Under the pieces are notes generated by a model. It saw nothing but the letters and a program-made list of their open reading frames with translations, ran no database searches and was not told the DNA's origin. Both the position numbers and the translations under genes were made by a program. 64,000 nucleotides of DNA from Acetivibrio saccincola (GTDB lineage Bacteria > Bacillota > Clostridia > Acetivibrionales > Acetivibrionaceae), in contig NZ_CP025197.1 in NCBI RefSeq assembly GCF_002844395.1, positions 2,046,001 through 2,110,000 on the forward strand, written 5' to 3'. Of the stretch, positions 36,928 through 45,297 are shown piece after piece. Numbering within the stretch: the stretch's first letter is position 1; every line of letters begins with the position of its first letter.

Positions 36928-36968
36928 ATTGAACCCACAATATTAAAAAAAGAATTTGTGGGTTCAAT
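36928..36968 (-). promoter_or_regulatory. Hairpin between SCIFF precursor and maturase genes
   Basis: A perfect 13-bp stem ATTGAACCCACAA (36928-36940) with 36956-36968, loop ~15 bases. It lacks a good T-run after the stem on the minus strand, so it may be an attenuator or an mRNA-stability/processing element that lowers maturase relative to precursor. Confidence 0.6.
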
Positions 36969-37053
36969 ACAATATGTAATATGCTTAAAATGTTATTTTT
37001 CTCAAAATTCTTCATTTCAAAACTTTTGAGAAATTACAATTGAGAAATTATAA

Positions 37054-37194
37054 TTATCTCTTTTCACATTTTTGATTTGCTACTGTGCATGAAGTTTTGC
37101 AAGCAGACTGACAAGATGTCTGGCACTCGCCGCATCCACCGTCTTTCATGCTCTCTCTTAGTTTGCCGTTGTTTATAATTTTAATATGTTTCAT
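37054..37194 (-). CDS. SCIFF ribosomal peptide precursor (six cysteines in forty-five residues)
   Basis: A 46-codon gene encoding a leader MKHIKIINNGKLRESMKDGG and a core with six cysteines: CGECQTSCQSACKTSC, then TVANQKCEKR. Spacing and leader match the SCIFF family, almost universal in Clostridia. TAGGAGG lies just before the ATG. The radical SAM maturase follows on the same strand. Mature SCIFF peptides carry thioether crosslinks (ranthipeptides); their role in the cell is not firmly established, with quorum-type signalling proposed. Confidence 0.95.
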   Translation of the reverse strand: MKHIKIINNGKLRESMKDGGCGECQTSCQSACKTSCTVANQKCEKR

Positions 37195-37290
37195 GTTATA
37201 CCTCCTATGCTTTAATTAACAGTATTTGTTCTAATTACGGCAATTTAAAAGCCTAATATTAGCTTCTTGCCTGTAAAACCTACAAATAGC

Positions 37291-37319
37291 ATTATAGCAT
37301 AATTTTTGACCATTGAAAA
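37291..37319 (-). promoter_or_regulatory. Probable promoter of the SCIFF operon
   Basis: On the minus strand TTTTCA (37314-37319) and a perfect TATAAT (37291-37296) are 17 bp apart, giving a leader of about 90 nt before the precursor ATG. The -35 box is weak. Confidence 0.6.
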
Positions 37320-37335
37320 GAATTTAAGGATAAAT

Positions 37336-38259
37336 TTAACCCCTAATTTTTTTTAACAACTCACAAAAATACTCAGGCAGTGGTGCTTCAAACTCCATAT
37401 ATTTATTTTTTAAAGGGTGTACAAATCCCAATACCTTTGCATGAAGTGCCTGACCTTCAATACGGTATTTTTCTTTCTTTCTCCCATAAACTTCATCCCC
37501 TATAACGGGATGCCCGATATGGGACATGTGTACACGTATCTGATGAGTTCTTCCTGTTTCTAATGTAACCTTCACATAGGTTGCATTATCAAATCTTTCT
37601 ATAACTTTAAAATGAGTAACAGCTCTCTTGCCGTTTTTTGTGTTTACAGCCATCTTTTTCCTGTAGACAGGATGCCGCCCTATGGGAGCATCAATTTTCC
37701 CGAAGTCTTCCCTCAAAACCCCATGGACTACAGTCTCATAAACCCTCTTTATATCGTGATTTTTAAACCTTTCAGTAAGTATTTCATGGGAAGTGTTGTT
37801 TTTTGCCACCAAAAGAATCCCGGAAGTGTCTTTGTCGATTCTGTGCACTATCCCTAAACGCATTATCCCGTTTATATCAGATAAATTTTCCCCACAGTAA
37901 GCCATCAGCGCATTTACCAGAGTACCTGAGTAATTCCCTGCTGCAGGATGCACAACCATTCCCTTTGGTTTATTAACAACAAGTATATCTTCATCCTCAT
38001 ATAGAATTTGAATTTCTATATCCTCTGCCACAATCTCAGGCTCTTTTTCTTTTGGTATTTTTACTGTTACCTGATCCCCTTCTGCTATTTTATAATTTGC
38101 CTTTACAGCATTTCCATTCACCAAAACATTTTTGTCTTTTAAGAGTTTTTGAATATATGACCTTGACAGATCACCAATTTTTTCAGATAACCATACATCA
38201 ATCCTTATTCCATTTTCTTCTGAATAAAAAACTTTTTCTTCCATACTATCCCGTTCCAA
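37336..38259 (-). CDS. RluA-family pseudouridine synthase (RluD type)
   Basis: A 307-residue enzyme isomerising uridines, by similarity in 23S rRNA. An N-terminal S4 RNA-binding domain (about 15-75: IDVWLSEKIGDLSRSYIQKL) is followed by the catalytic domain with the aspartate in GIVHRIDKDTSGILLVAKN, and VTLETGRTHQIRVHMSHIGH. Start choice is uncertain: TTG at 38259 or ATG at 38244, neither with an ideal ribosome site. It lies 17 bp after lspA, the usual Firmicutes pair. Confidence 0.92.
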   Translation of the reverse strand: MERDSMEEKVFYSEENGIRIDVWLSEKIGDLSRSYIQKLLKDKNVLVNGNAVKANYKIAEGDQVTVKIPKEKEPEIVAEDIEIQILYEDEDILVVNKPKGMVVHPAAGNYSGTLVNALMAYCGENLSDINGIMRLGIVHRIDKDTSGILLVAKNNTSHEILTERFKNHDIKRVYETVVHGVLREDFGKIDAPIGRHPVYRKKMAVNTKNGKRAVTHFKVIERFDNATYVKVTLETGRTHQIRVHMSHIGHPVIGDEVYGRKKEKYRIEGQALHAKVLGFVHPLKNKYMEFEAPLPEYFCELLKKIRG

Positions 38260-38276
38260 ATCCCGCCCTAAAATTA

Positions 38277-38756
38277 TTAGCTGCCGGCTTCATCTTCATT
38301 ACCAACTTCATTTTCTTTGTAAATAAATAATATATAAACTGCCAGAATAAAAGTCCCAACGGTAATAAAAGAATCCGCCACATTAAATGCAGGGAAACTA
38401 TACGAAAAAATATAAAAATTTAAAAAGTCCACTACACCCTCCGGTCTTAGCACCCTGTCAATAAGGTTTCCAATTGCCCCTCCAAGAATCATTGAAAGGA
38501 CAAATCTCAGTATTTTATTGTCATTTTTATACATGTAAAAAACTAAAAAAACCGATACAATTATCGTCACTATAATAAAAAAAATCGTCCCGTTTTGCAT
38601 AATTCCCCATGCAGCACCTTTGTTTCTCCAATGCACAAGATAGAAAAATTTATCTATCACTTTAATACTTTCTCCAAATTCAATACCCTTTATTACCAGA
38701 TATTTTGTAAATTGATCAAGTAAAACTATAAATGCAACTATCAAAATCCAAATCAT
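38277..38756 (-). CDS. lspA: Lipoprotein signal peptidase (signal peptidase II)
   Basis: A 159-residue membrane aspartyl protease with four helices that cuts prolipoproteins before the lipid-modified Cys. The catalytic aspartates are in [20 protein letters not shown] and [14 protein letters not shown]. The N terminus [19 protein letters not shown] is characteristic. It would process the lipoproteins at 42462-44246 and 54067-54957. Confidence 0.96.
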   Translation of the reverse strand: MIWILIVAFIVLLDQFTKYLVIKGIEFGESIKVIDKFFYLVHWRNKGAAWGIMQNGTIFFIIVTIIVSVFLVFYMYKNDNKILRFVLSMILGGAIGNLIDRVLRPEGVVDFLNFYIFSYSFPAFNVADSFITVGTFILAVYILFIYKENEVGNEDEAGS

Positions 38757-38861
38757 ATCTCAAAAAACCCTCTCTTTAATTATCACTAAAATTATATATG
38801 TCTTAAAAATAGCTGTCAATACCGGCGGCGGAAAAGCTTTTATATAAAAAAGCCGTAAAAA

Positions 38862-38905
38862 TAAAAAAAATGAACCTGTCCCGGCCCGAAAAACCAGGCA
38901 GGTTC
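38862..38905 (-). terminator. Terminator of the large FN3 protein gene
   Basis: On the minus strand GAACCTG (38899-38905) plus an inner CTGG/CCGG pair with CAGGTTC (38872-38878), followed by ATTTTTTTTATTTTT. It lies ~18 bp after the stop. Confidence 0.88.
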
Positions 38906-38922
38906 AAGGTTAAGATTTTACT

Positions 38923-41900
38923 TTATTTCATAATACCCTTTGCAGTGTTTTCACTGTAGACGGTAAATATATTTCCATCCCCGTCTTCATAAATCAAATA
39001 AGCCCTTCCGTACCATATATCCCCGTCTGCCACATTTATTTTGCGGACATAGAACTGGTCTGTAGAATCATTGTGAATCCTACCCCTTAAAATATTTTCA
39101 GTCCCCAGAGTTATTTCACCTTCATAATCAGCACCGGCCTTTAGAAGTATAACCCCGCTTTCTATCAATGTATATCCTTCTCCAACGCTTCTGTTTGCTA
39201 CAAAAATCATTGTTTTGTCATCTTTATTTACAATCACGTCTTCCGACAATGTTATAAAAGGTGCTGTATCAATAATTTCTGCATCCTCTACAAAAACAGC
39301 TGTTAATACTATATCTTTTTTTGGCATGAAGAAGACATATTCAGGTTCTAAACTTACCTTCCTGCCATCCATAGTCCAGTGGCTAAACTTCATTCCTTCT
39401 TCCTCTTCATTTGCCACCACTTTAACAGGCATGTCAAATTTATATTCTCCCTTTGTTTCTCCTGTAATTAACCTTCCTCCTTCAACTGTCACAATGTACT
39501 TATCCGGCAGTCTCTTAAATACAGGGGAAATCACCATATTTGAAGTTACACTGCTAAAGTCCCTATCCCATCCTACAAACTGGTATCCTGTCATAACCGG
39601 GTCTTTTGGCGGTATGGCTGGTTGATTTTTAGCTACATTGGTGGATTTTAATATCCTGCCGCCCCTGTCCTTAAATACAACGGTAAATACCTCAGTTTCT
39701 TCAGTTGCCTTTTTATAGAAGACAGCTTTTATATTTTCTCCCGATGTAATTATAGTTCTGTAAACAGGATTTGTGGAAATCATTCTTCCATTACTGATAT
39801 CTTCCCAATATGCAAACTCTGAATCTCTATCAGGTATGGCAGTCAGTTTTATTTCCGTACCATATTCAAAGCTGTCCTTATAATTTTGAGGAAGATTTGT
39901 ACTTTCATCATTAAGCCTTACCCATCCATTCCCAACAGCGGTAACTTCCATGAGTTTCTTTAGTTTTTCCTCTTTCATAAAGTCTACTGTATTCATTCTA
40001 AGCCTGTTATCTATAGTTCCGGCTTTTTTATACTCACCATCTAAAGAATCTTTTTGTTCCACCGAAAAGTATGCAAAATCATCATCATACACATCATTCC
40101 ACATGAGTATAATATTAGTGGTGTAAGGGGATGCAAATAAACCTGTTATTTTTGCATTCTTGCCAAAGGTAGTCCCATCAACAGGTGATATTCCCAAAAC
40201 AACAGGAGCAATATCATCTTCAGGAATATCAATCTCAGAAGCATCCCATGTAAGTACTACTGAAGACGAGTCTGATATGGCATTTAGGTTTTTAACCTTT
40301 TCAGGGGGTGTACGGTCCACTCTGTATGAAACAATTCTTTCGTCACTGTTCCCGTCTGCATCATAAACTGTGCACCTTACCATATAATCCCCGCTCTTTA
40401 AAGACTCCAAATCCCAATTGCTGTAAAAATAAAGGGTTACAGGGTCCTTTCTATTTGGGCCGTGAACTTCACTATCAAATTTTGACCATGTGATTCCGTC
40501 TCTAGAATATTCAAATAAAGCACTGGATCCTGTCATATTACCACTGTCTAAAAAGTACACATATACTTTCTCTGACAATCCTCCTATCGTCTCTTCATCT
40601 AAAGGCTCAGTACCTACAATCTTTGGCATCATAGGAATACCAATGAGTTCACTGCTGAAATTTGAATAATTACCTGCCCCGTCAAATGCCCTTACAGTAT
40701 AGGTATATGTAGTACCTGCAGAAACACCTGCATCTGTATAGCTTGGAACATTAGAATTTCCAACATGCTCACCATTTCTATAAATTTCATATCCTGCCAC
40801 CTTAAAATTATCTTCCGATTCACTCCAGTTAAAAATTATTGATGTTCCCGTCTGAAGTAGAATTCGTAAGTTTTCCGGAACGGTTGGGGGCTCTGTATCC
40901 GCTTTTGTTGCTGCCGTTAATTTCCCGCTAATTTCTGACTCATTTTCATAGCCGTCAAATGCTTTTACAGCATAAGTATATACAGTGTCCGGCTCTAACC
41001 CGCTGTCGGTGAAATATTCTTCCTCTGCAACACCTATCATTTCACCGTCCCTGTAAACTTTATAACCTTTAACTCCTGTAAGGTCATAAGAAGGTTCCCA
41101 GGATATTGTAATTGTTGAAACTGTAGCATTAGTTCTAACAACATTTCCGGGTCTTGAAGGCTTTTCACAGTCAAAAATTACTTCATTGCTGCTTCCTGAT
41201 TCATTTCCGGAAGGGTCAAAAGCCGTTACGAAATATCTGTATGCACCCGGTTCAACAATGTCAGTATAAGTTTGTGAAGACGCATCTACAGTAGCAATAA
41301 TTTTACCGTCTCTGTAAATGCTATATCCACTTACTTTTATATTGTCATAAGATTCATTCCAATTTAATGTAACTGATGCCCCATCCTTTTGTAAAACCTC
41401 TGTTCCCGTAGCATCCACAACCCAATTTGCCTTTAGACCATCGCCTAAGTTAATTGCTTTCCAGTTTGACAAATCAAGAAGCTGCAGCTCTCCTTTCCTT
41501 TTATCAATTTCAAAAAAAGTAACAGGCTCACTGATTATTTTAGGCGGCAGGTTTTCAACATATTCATATTCATGAAAGCCTTCTTCGGATACGTAAATCC
41601 CTTTTTTGGCCACGCTAACTATATTTCCGTCACAATCATAGTTAACCACATCAAATCCGACTGCCTCAGTGCCCTCTTTTTCTTCTGCTAATTCATATTG
41701 TTCTTTCTCCTCATTTTCTTCCTGAAAACCTCCTTGCTCTGTCACTCTGTTTTTTTCTATAAAACCGCCTTCTTCTGTCTCCTCTATTTCTTCCGGAAAA
41801 ACTCCTTGTTCTCTTCCTTCTTTTTCTTCTACCAACTCTTCCAGTCCTGCTTCCCTTTCTTGTTCCTTTAATTCTCCTTTACTTTCATTGTCAGAAATAA

Positions 41901-42045
41901 TCTCTGCTAATTGTTTTTCAACAATAGCATCTCTTTCATCAGAATAACCTCCAGCATTTTGCCAAAAAAAATTACCTGGCAACACTAACTGGAACGCCAG
42001 AAATACTACTAAAATCAATGCTAAACGCTTACTAAACTTAACCAC
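38923..42045 (-). CDS. Large secreted protein: Glu-rich region, FN3 repeats, InlB-type repeat
   Basis: A 1040-residue exported protein with a GTG start behind AAGGAGAG. Order: signal peptide (1-~32); a highly acidic Glu-rich segment (~40-140) with degenerate repeats such as GGFIEKN and GGFQEEN; three clear fibronectin type III domains (about 205-470), each with the pattern YRDGKIIATVDASSQTYTD and YRYFVTAFDPSGNES; a further Ig/FN3-like stretch (~490-640); and C-terminal beta-repeats including the InlB/Listeria-Bacteroides type unit (MTGYQFVGWDRDFSSVTSNM). No catalytic domain, dockerin, LPXTG or SLH is seen. Function is unknown; adhesion or wall association would fit. Confidence 0.85.
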   Translation of the reverse strand: MVKFSKRLALILVVFLAFQLVLPGNFFWQNAGGYSDERDAIVEKQLAEIISDNESKGELKEQEREAGLEELVEEKEGREQGVFPEEIEETEEGGFIEKNRVTEQGGFQEENEEKEQYELAEEKEGTEAVGFDVVNYDCDGNIVSVAKKGIYVSEEGFHEYEYVENLPPKIISEPVTFFEIDKRKGELQLLDLSNWKAINLGDGLKANWVVDATGTEVLQKDGASVTLNWNESYDNIKVSGYSIYRDGKIIATVDASSQTYTDIVEPGAYRYFVTAFDPSGNESGSSNEVIFDCEKPSRPGNVVRTNATVSTITISWEPSYDLTGVKGYKVYRDGEMIGVAEEEYFTDSGLEPDTVYTYAVKAFDGYENESEISGKLTAATKADTEPPTVPENLRILLQTGTSIIFNWSESEDNFKVAGYEIYRNGEHVGNSNVPSYTDAGVSAGTTYTYTVRAFDGAGNYSNFSSELIGIPMMPKIVGTEPLDEETIGGLSEKVYVYFLDSGNMTGSSALFEYSRDGITWSKFDSEVHGPNRKDPVTLYFYSNWDLESLKSGDYMVRCTVYDADGNSDERIVSYRVDRTPPEKVKNLNAISDSSSVVLTWDASEIDIPEDDIAPVVLGISPVDGTTFGKNAKITGLFASPYTTNIILMWNDVYDDDFAYFSVEQKDSLDGEYKKAGTIDNRLRMNTVDFMKEEKLKKLMEVTAVGNGWVRLNDESTNLPQNYKDSFEYGTEIKLTAIPDRDSEFAYWEDISNGRMISTNPVYRTIITSGENIKAVFYKKATEETEVFTVVFKDRGGRILKSTNVAKNQPAIPPKDPVMTGYQFVGWDRDFSSVTSNMVISPVFKRLPDKYIVTVEGGRLITGETKGEYKFDMPVKVVANEEEEGMKFSHWTMDGRKVSLEPEYVFFMPKKDIVLTAVFVEDAEIIDTAPFITLSEDVIVNKDDKTMIFVANRSVGEGYTLIESGVILLKAGADYEGEITLGTENILRGRIHNDSTDQFYVRKINVADGDIWYGRAYLIYEDGDGNIFTVYSENTAKGIMK

Positions 42046-42386
42046 AAAATCACTCTCCTTATCCTTATGTATAATATTTTTAAAATACCGCTATTTTTTT
42101 AAATAGCCGGTACTTTTAATCTTTGTTTTTACTTTCAAACATATTTTACCAATACTAGAACATACTTTGTTATAAAGTTAGCTGAATTGATAAACTAAAT
42201 TAATATAGAATTTTAAGAACTGATTAAACATTTGAACCACAAATGCATAAAATTTAGCTACAAATTGTGCTAAATTGCTACTTTATTTTATCTAATAAAT
42301 TCAAAATATTAAATATTAAGTATATTATATATATATATTCTTGGAATATCAACCTAATTTTTTGAAAATAAACAACTATAAGCAAC
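42046..42386. other. AT-rich leader region of the FN3 gene
   Basis: About 340 bp without an ORF, presumably promoter and leader of the FN3 protein gene. Only AT-rich DNA, including a run of TA repeats near 42320-42340, is seen. Confidence 0.4.
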
Positions 42387-42420
42387 AAAAAAACCGTTTT
42401 GTCTCTTTAAACGGTTTTTT
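42387..42420. terminator. Terminator after the oligopeptide-binding protein gene
   Basis: AAAAACCGTTT pairs with AAACGGTTTTTT around a short loop (about 42389-42419). It has A/T runs on both sides and can work in both directions; on the minus strand it follows the stop at 42462. Confidence 0.85.
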
Positions 42421-42461
42421 AGAAATAATTTTTTTAATTTAATTTTCAAAAACAATACTTA

Positions 42462-44246
42462 TTAAAAAGATAAATACCATCTGGTATAATCTTCATATTT
42501 AGTCCATGTTCCAGGGTTTAAAATCCCTTTTATTTTTTTATTATATAAAGCAGCATCATTATAAAAATATAATCCCAAATAAGGAACATCCTGATTTATT
42601 ATATTTCTTAAATTTGTAAAAAAAGCTTTTTTCCTGCTGTAATCATTTTCTTTTAAAATAAGCTCTAAATAGCTATCTACAGCTTCCCTGCTATATCCTG
42701 CTATATTAAAACCATCTTCTATCTCTTTTGATGAATACAAAAAAGAAATATCTGCCACCGGCGTTATGGTGCATCCTAAAAAAACCATATCAAATTTTCC
42801 ATCTTTTACTCTTTTATTTAATTCATCCCACTTCACTTTATTTATATTAACGGTAATTCCTACACTGCTAAGCTGTTTTTTTATTTCCTCTGCCACTTTT
42901 ATTCTGGTATCATTGTCGTTATTTACAAGTAATTCCAACTCGAGCGGAACATTTCTCCATCCGATTCTTTTTGAAAGCACCCCGTTTCTGTTTTCTTCCC
43001 ATCCACTTTCAGATATAAGGGCCCTTGCTTTTTCAAGACTTACCTCATTAGAAATAACATTTGTGTCATACATCCATGTATCCGGTATAACAGGAAATTC
43101 TGAAGCTACTGCCTCCCCCGGCATAATGTCATTTATTATCTTTGTCCTGTCAACTGTATAAGCAATAGCCTTTCTTATTTCAGTTTCTTTTAAAATATCA
43201 TTTGAAAGGTTAAATGCAATAAACTCAAATTCATTGCTTGGGTATCTTTTAAGGGTTATATCCATCCTACCGTTATATCTAATCCATGCAGCCCTGCTCA
43301 TATGAACAACATCAACTTTATTGGACTGGAATGCATCCCCCACTGAACTGTTCTTTTTAAATATTTTTATATTTATTCGGGAAATGTACGGAAGGTTTTC
43401 TCCTTTTTCCCCTTCTCCAATACCCTTCCACCATTTTTCATTACTCTCTAAAAGTATATACTCATCTTTTTTATATTCTTTAAAAACATATGGTCCTGTA
43501 CCTATTGGTTTAAAATCTATACCTGTTGCTGCCTCAATTCCTTCCCCTGCTGCTATTTCCTCTCCTTCCATATTATTATCTTCTAATTCATCTTCACCTG
43601 CCGCCAAATCCTCTGCATTCCCCATATCTCCGGTAAATTTTGCAGCGCTTTTTATAATGGGAAAAATCAATCTTTCCGGGGTAAAAGAATCAGGTTCAAA
43701 AAGCTTTATTTTAAATATTTTATCATTTTCCACATAATAAGATTCTATATTTTCAATATTGCCTTTGTAAATACTGTCATCACCGCTGTTTAAAATTAAA
43801 TCAAAAGTAAACTTCACATCCTCTGATGTAAAGGGGGTACCATCATGCCAATATACATTGTCCCTTAATCTAAAGGTCCATACCAGCAAGTCTTCTGATA
43901 CTTCCCAGTTTTCTGCCAACAGCGGCACCGGCTTTTGCTTTTTATCCAATTCCACTAAACTTTCAAAAACAAATGCTAAATAATCTTTTATATAAGCATT
44001 TTTTGTTAAGACAGGGTTAAGTGTATCAGGAGGTGTGGAAAATAAATTTATCTGCCCTCCCTTCACAGGTCCCATATCTACTATATCATCCACTACAAAA
44101 CCCAGCTGCTCATCATCATTGTCTATGTCTTCATAAATATTGTCCATGTAGAAATTGCAGGAAGTAATATAAACATTTATCACAAACAGCATAATTATTA
44201 ATACTGCCTTTTTTAATACATTATTTTTCAATAGTATCTTCTTCAA
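42462..44246 (-). CDS. Oligopeptide/solute-binding lipoprotein, family 5 (OppA-like)
   Basis: A 594-residue extracellular binding protein with a TTG start behind AAAGGAA. The lipobox is INVYITSC (Cys ~30). SBP family 5 features include KPVPLLAENWEVSEDLLVWT, RLRDNVYWHDGTPFTSEDVK and FIAFNLSNDILKETEIRKAI. It carries an unusual acidic insert around residues 215-240 (EDELEDNNMEGEEIAAGEG). No permease or ATPase genes are adjacent, so the import system, if any, lies elsewhere. It is 13 bp downstream of pgeF, probably in one transcript. Confidence 0.9.
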   Translation of the reverse strand: MKKILLKNNVLKKAVLIIMLFVINVYITSCNFYMDNIYEDIDNDDEQLGFVVDDIVDMGPVKGGQINLFSTPPDTLNPVLTKNAYIKDYLAFVFESLVELDKKQKPVPLLAENWEVSEDLLVWTFRLRDNVYWHDGTPFTSEDVKFTFDLILNSGDDSIYKGNIENIESYYVENDKIFKIKLFEPDSFTPERLIFPIIKSAAKFTGDMGNAEDLAAGEDELEDNNMEGEEIAAGEGIEAATGIDFKPIGTGPYVFKEYKKDEYILLESNEKWWKGIGEGEKGENLPYISRINIKIFKKNSSVGDAFQSNKVDVVHMSRAAWIRYNGRMDITLKRYPSNEFEFIAFNLSNDILKETEIRKAIAYTVDRTKIINDIMPGEAVASEFPVIPDTWMYDTNVISNEVSLEKARALISESGWEENRNGVLSKRIGWRNVPLELELLVNNDNDTRIKVAEEIKKQLSSVGITVNINKVKWDELNKRVKDGKFDMVFLGCTITPVADISFLYSSKEIEDGFNIAGYSREAVDSYLELILKENDYSRKKAFFTNLRNIINQDVPYLGLYFYNDAALYNKKIKGILNPGTWTKYEDYTRWYLSF

Positions 44247-44259
44247 TGGTATCTTCCTT

Positions 44260-45093
44260 TCATTTTAACTGGATAATGGCTGCCAATGTTCCCGTTTTGC
44301 CCTTGTCACCCCTGTGGGAAAAAAACAAATCTTTATTGCATTTTGTACATATACCGCTGTTATAAATATTTTCCTCCCTTATTCCCTCTGACATCAGAGA
44401 CTTTTTTATAATCCCCTGAAGGTCTATATGCCATTTTGAATTAACTTTTTCCGAATATCCTCTGCTCCAGCTAATCTCTTTTTTAAACTCTAAAAATACA
44501 TTCTCATGAACTTCAAAACAGCATTTTCCTATAGAAGGTCCAATAACCACCTCAATATCTTCAGAATTACAATGAAAAAACTCATTCATTTTTCTAACTG
44601 CCACTTTGGATATTTCCTTTACTGTGCCCCTCCATCCTGAATGGACTAATCCTATTACATTCTTCACCGAATCGTACAAAAATACCGGCACGCAGTCAGC
44701 ATAAAAAGTAACCAGGGCTACTTCTTTTTCATTTGTAATAAGACCGTCAATGCCTATAATATCACTTTCCCTTACTATCCCCTTGCCTCTGTCTTCCCTG
44801 CCAACTACTTTTATTTTATTATCATGTACCTGATTTGAAAATACCATATTTTCAATATCAATACCAACTGCCTTTGAAAGTCTTTTAAAGTTTTCATAAA
44901 CATTTTTCTTGTCATCATTTTTATTAAATGCCAAATTCAATGAACTATATTCATTTTTGCTTACTCCCCCGTTCCTCGTAGTAAAACAATGGGTGATGTT
45001 TTTATATTTTAAAAGGCTTTTAAACTGTAAAAACTGAACCCCGTTATTTTCTACATAAAGAATGCCGTCATTTTCTCTGAATCTACTCTCCAA
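44260..45093 (-). CDS. pgeF: PgeF/YfiH family protein (DUF152, laccase-domain)
   Basis: A multicopper-oxidase-like fold family now linked to peptidoglycan editing and purine nucleoside cleavage. Motifs: HCFTTRNGGVSKNEYSSLNL, VTFYADCVPVFLYDSVKNVI, GLVHSGWRGTVKEI, and the metal ligands in GPSIGKCCFEVHENV. The frame extends to a GTG at 45129, but GGGAGG lies inside it ahead of the TTG at 45093, giving MESRFRENDG; that start is preferred. It is upstream of the OppA-like gene. Confidence 0.9.
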   Translation of the reverse strand: MESRFRENDGILYVENNGVQFLQFKSLLKYKNITHCFTTRNGGVSKNEYSSLNLAFNKNDDKKNVYENFKRLSKAVGIDIENMVFSNQVHDNKIKVVGREDRGKGIVRESDIIGIDGLITNEKEVALVTFYADCVPVFLYDSVKNVIGLVHSGWRGTVKEISKVAVRKMNEFFHCNSEDIEVVIGPSIGKCCFEVHENVFLEFKKEISWSRGYSEKVNSKWHIDLQGIIKKSLMSEGIREENIYNSGICTKCNKDLFFSHRGDKGKTGTLAAIIQLK

Positions 45094-45222
45094 TCCCTTT
45101 TCCTCCCTCTTTGATATAATCAAATTCACAAAACTATTTTAGCACTTAACATTATACAAGTAAAATAACTATAAATTACAATTTATTTTCTTAATATCCT
45201 AACACATATTATAAATTATTTA

Positions 45223-45263
45223 AAGCCCTGATGTTTAGCTAAAAAACATAAACACCAGGGCTT
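45223..45263 (-). terminator. Terminator of the GH26 gene
   Basis: A 15-bp stem beginning AAGCCCTG at 45223 and ending CAGGGCTT at 45263. Its one imperfect pair is G-U on the minus strand but A-C on the + strand, fixing the direction. A TTTAAATAATTT tail follows. Confidence 0.85.
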
Positions 45264-45297
45264 ATTTTACGAATATATTATAATTTATACAATTATC

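Noticed and set aside
39215-39625. 136-codon open frame on the + strand
   Set aside because: Lies wholly inside the FN3 protein gene on the other strand, has no ribosome site and low-complexity Ser/Thr composition: a shadow frame.
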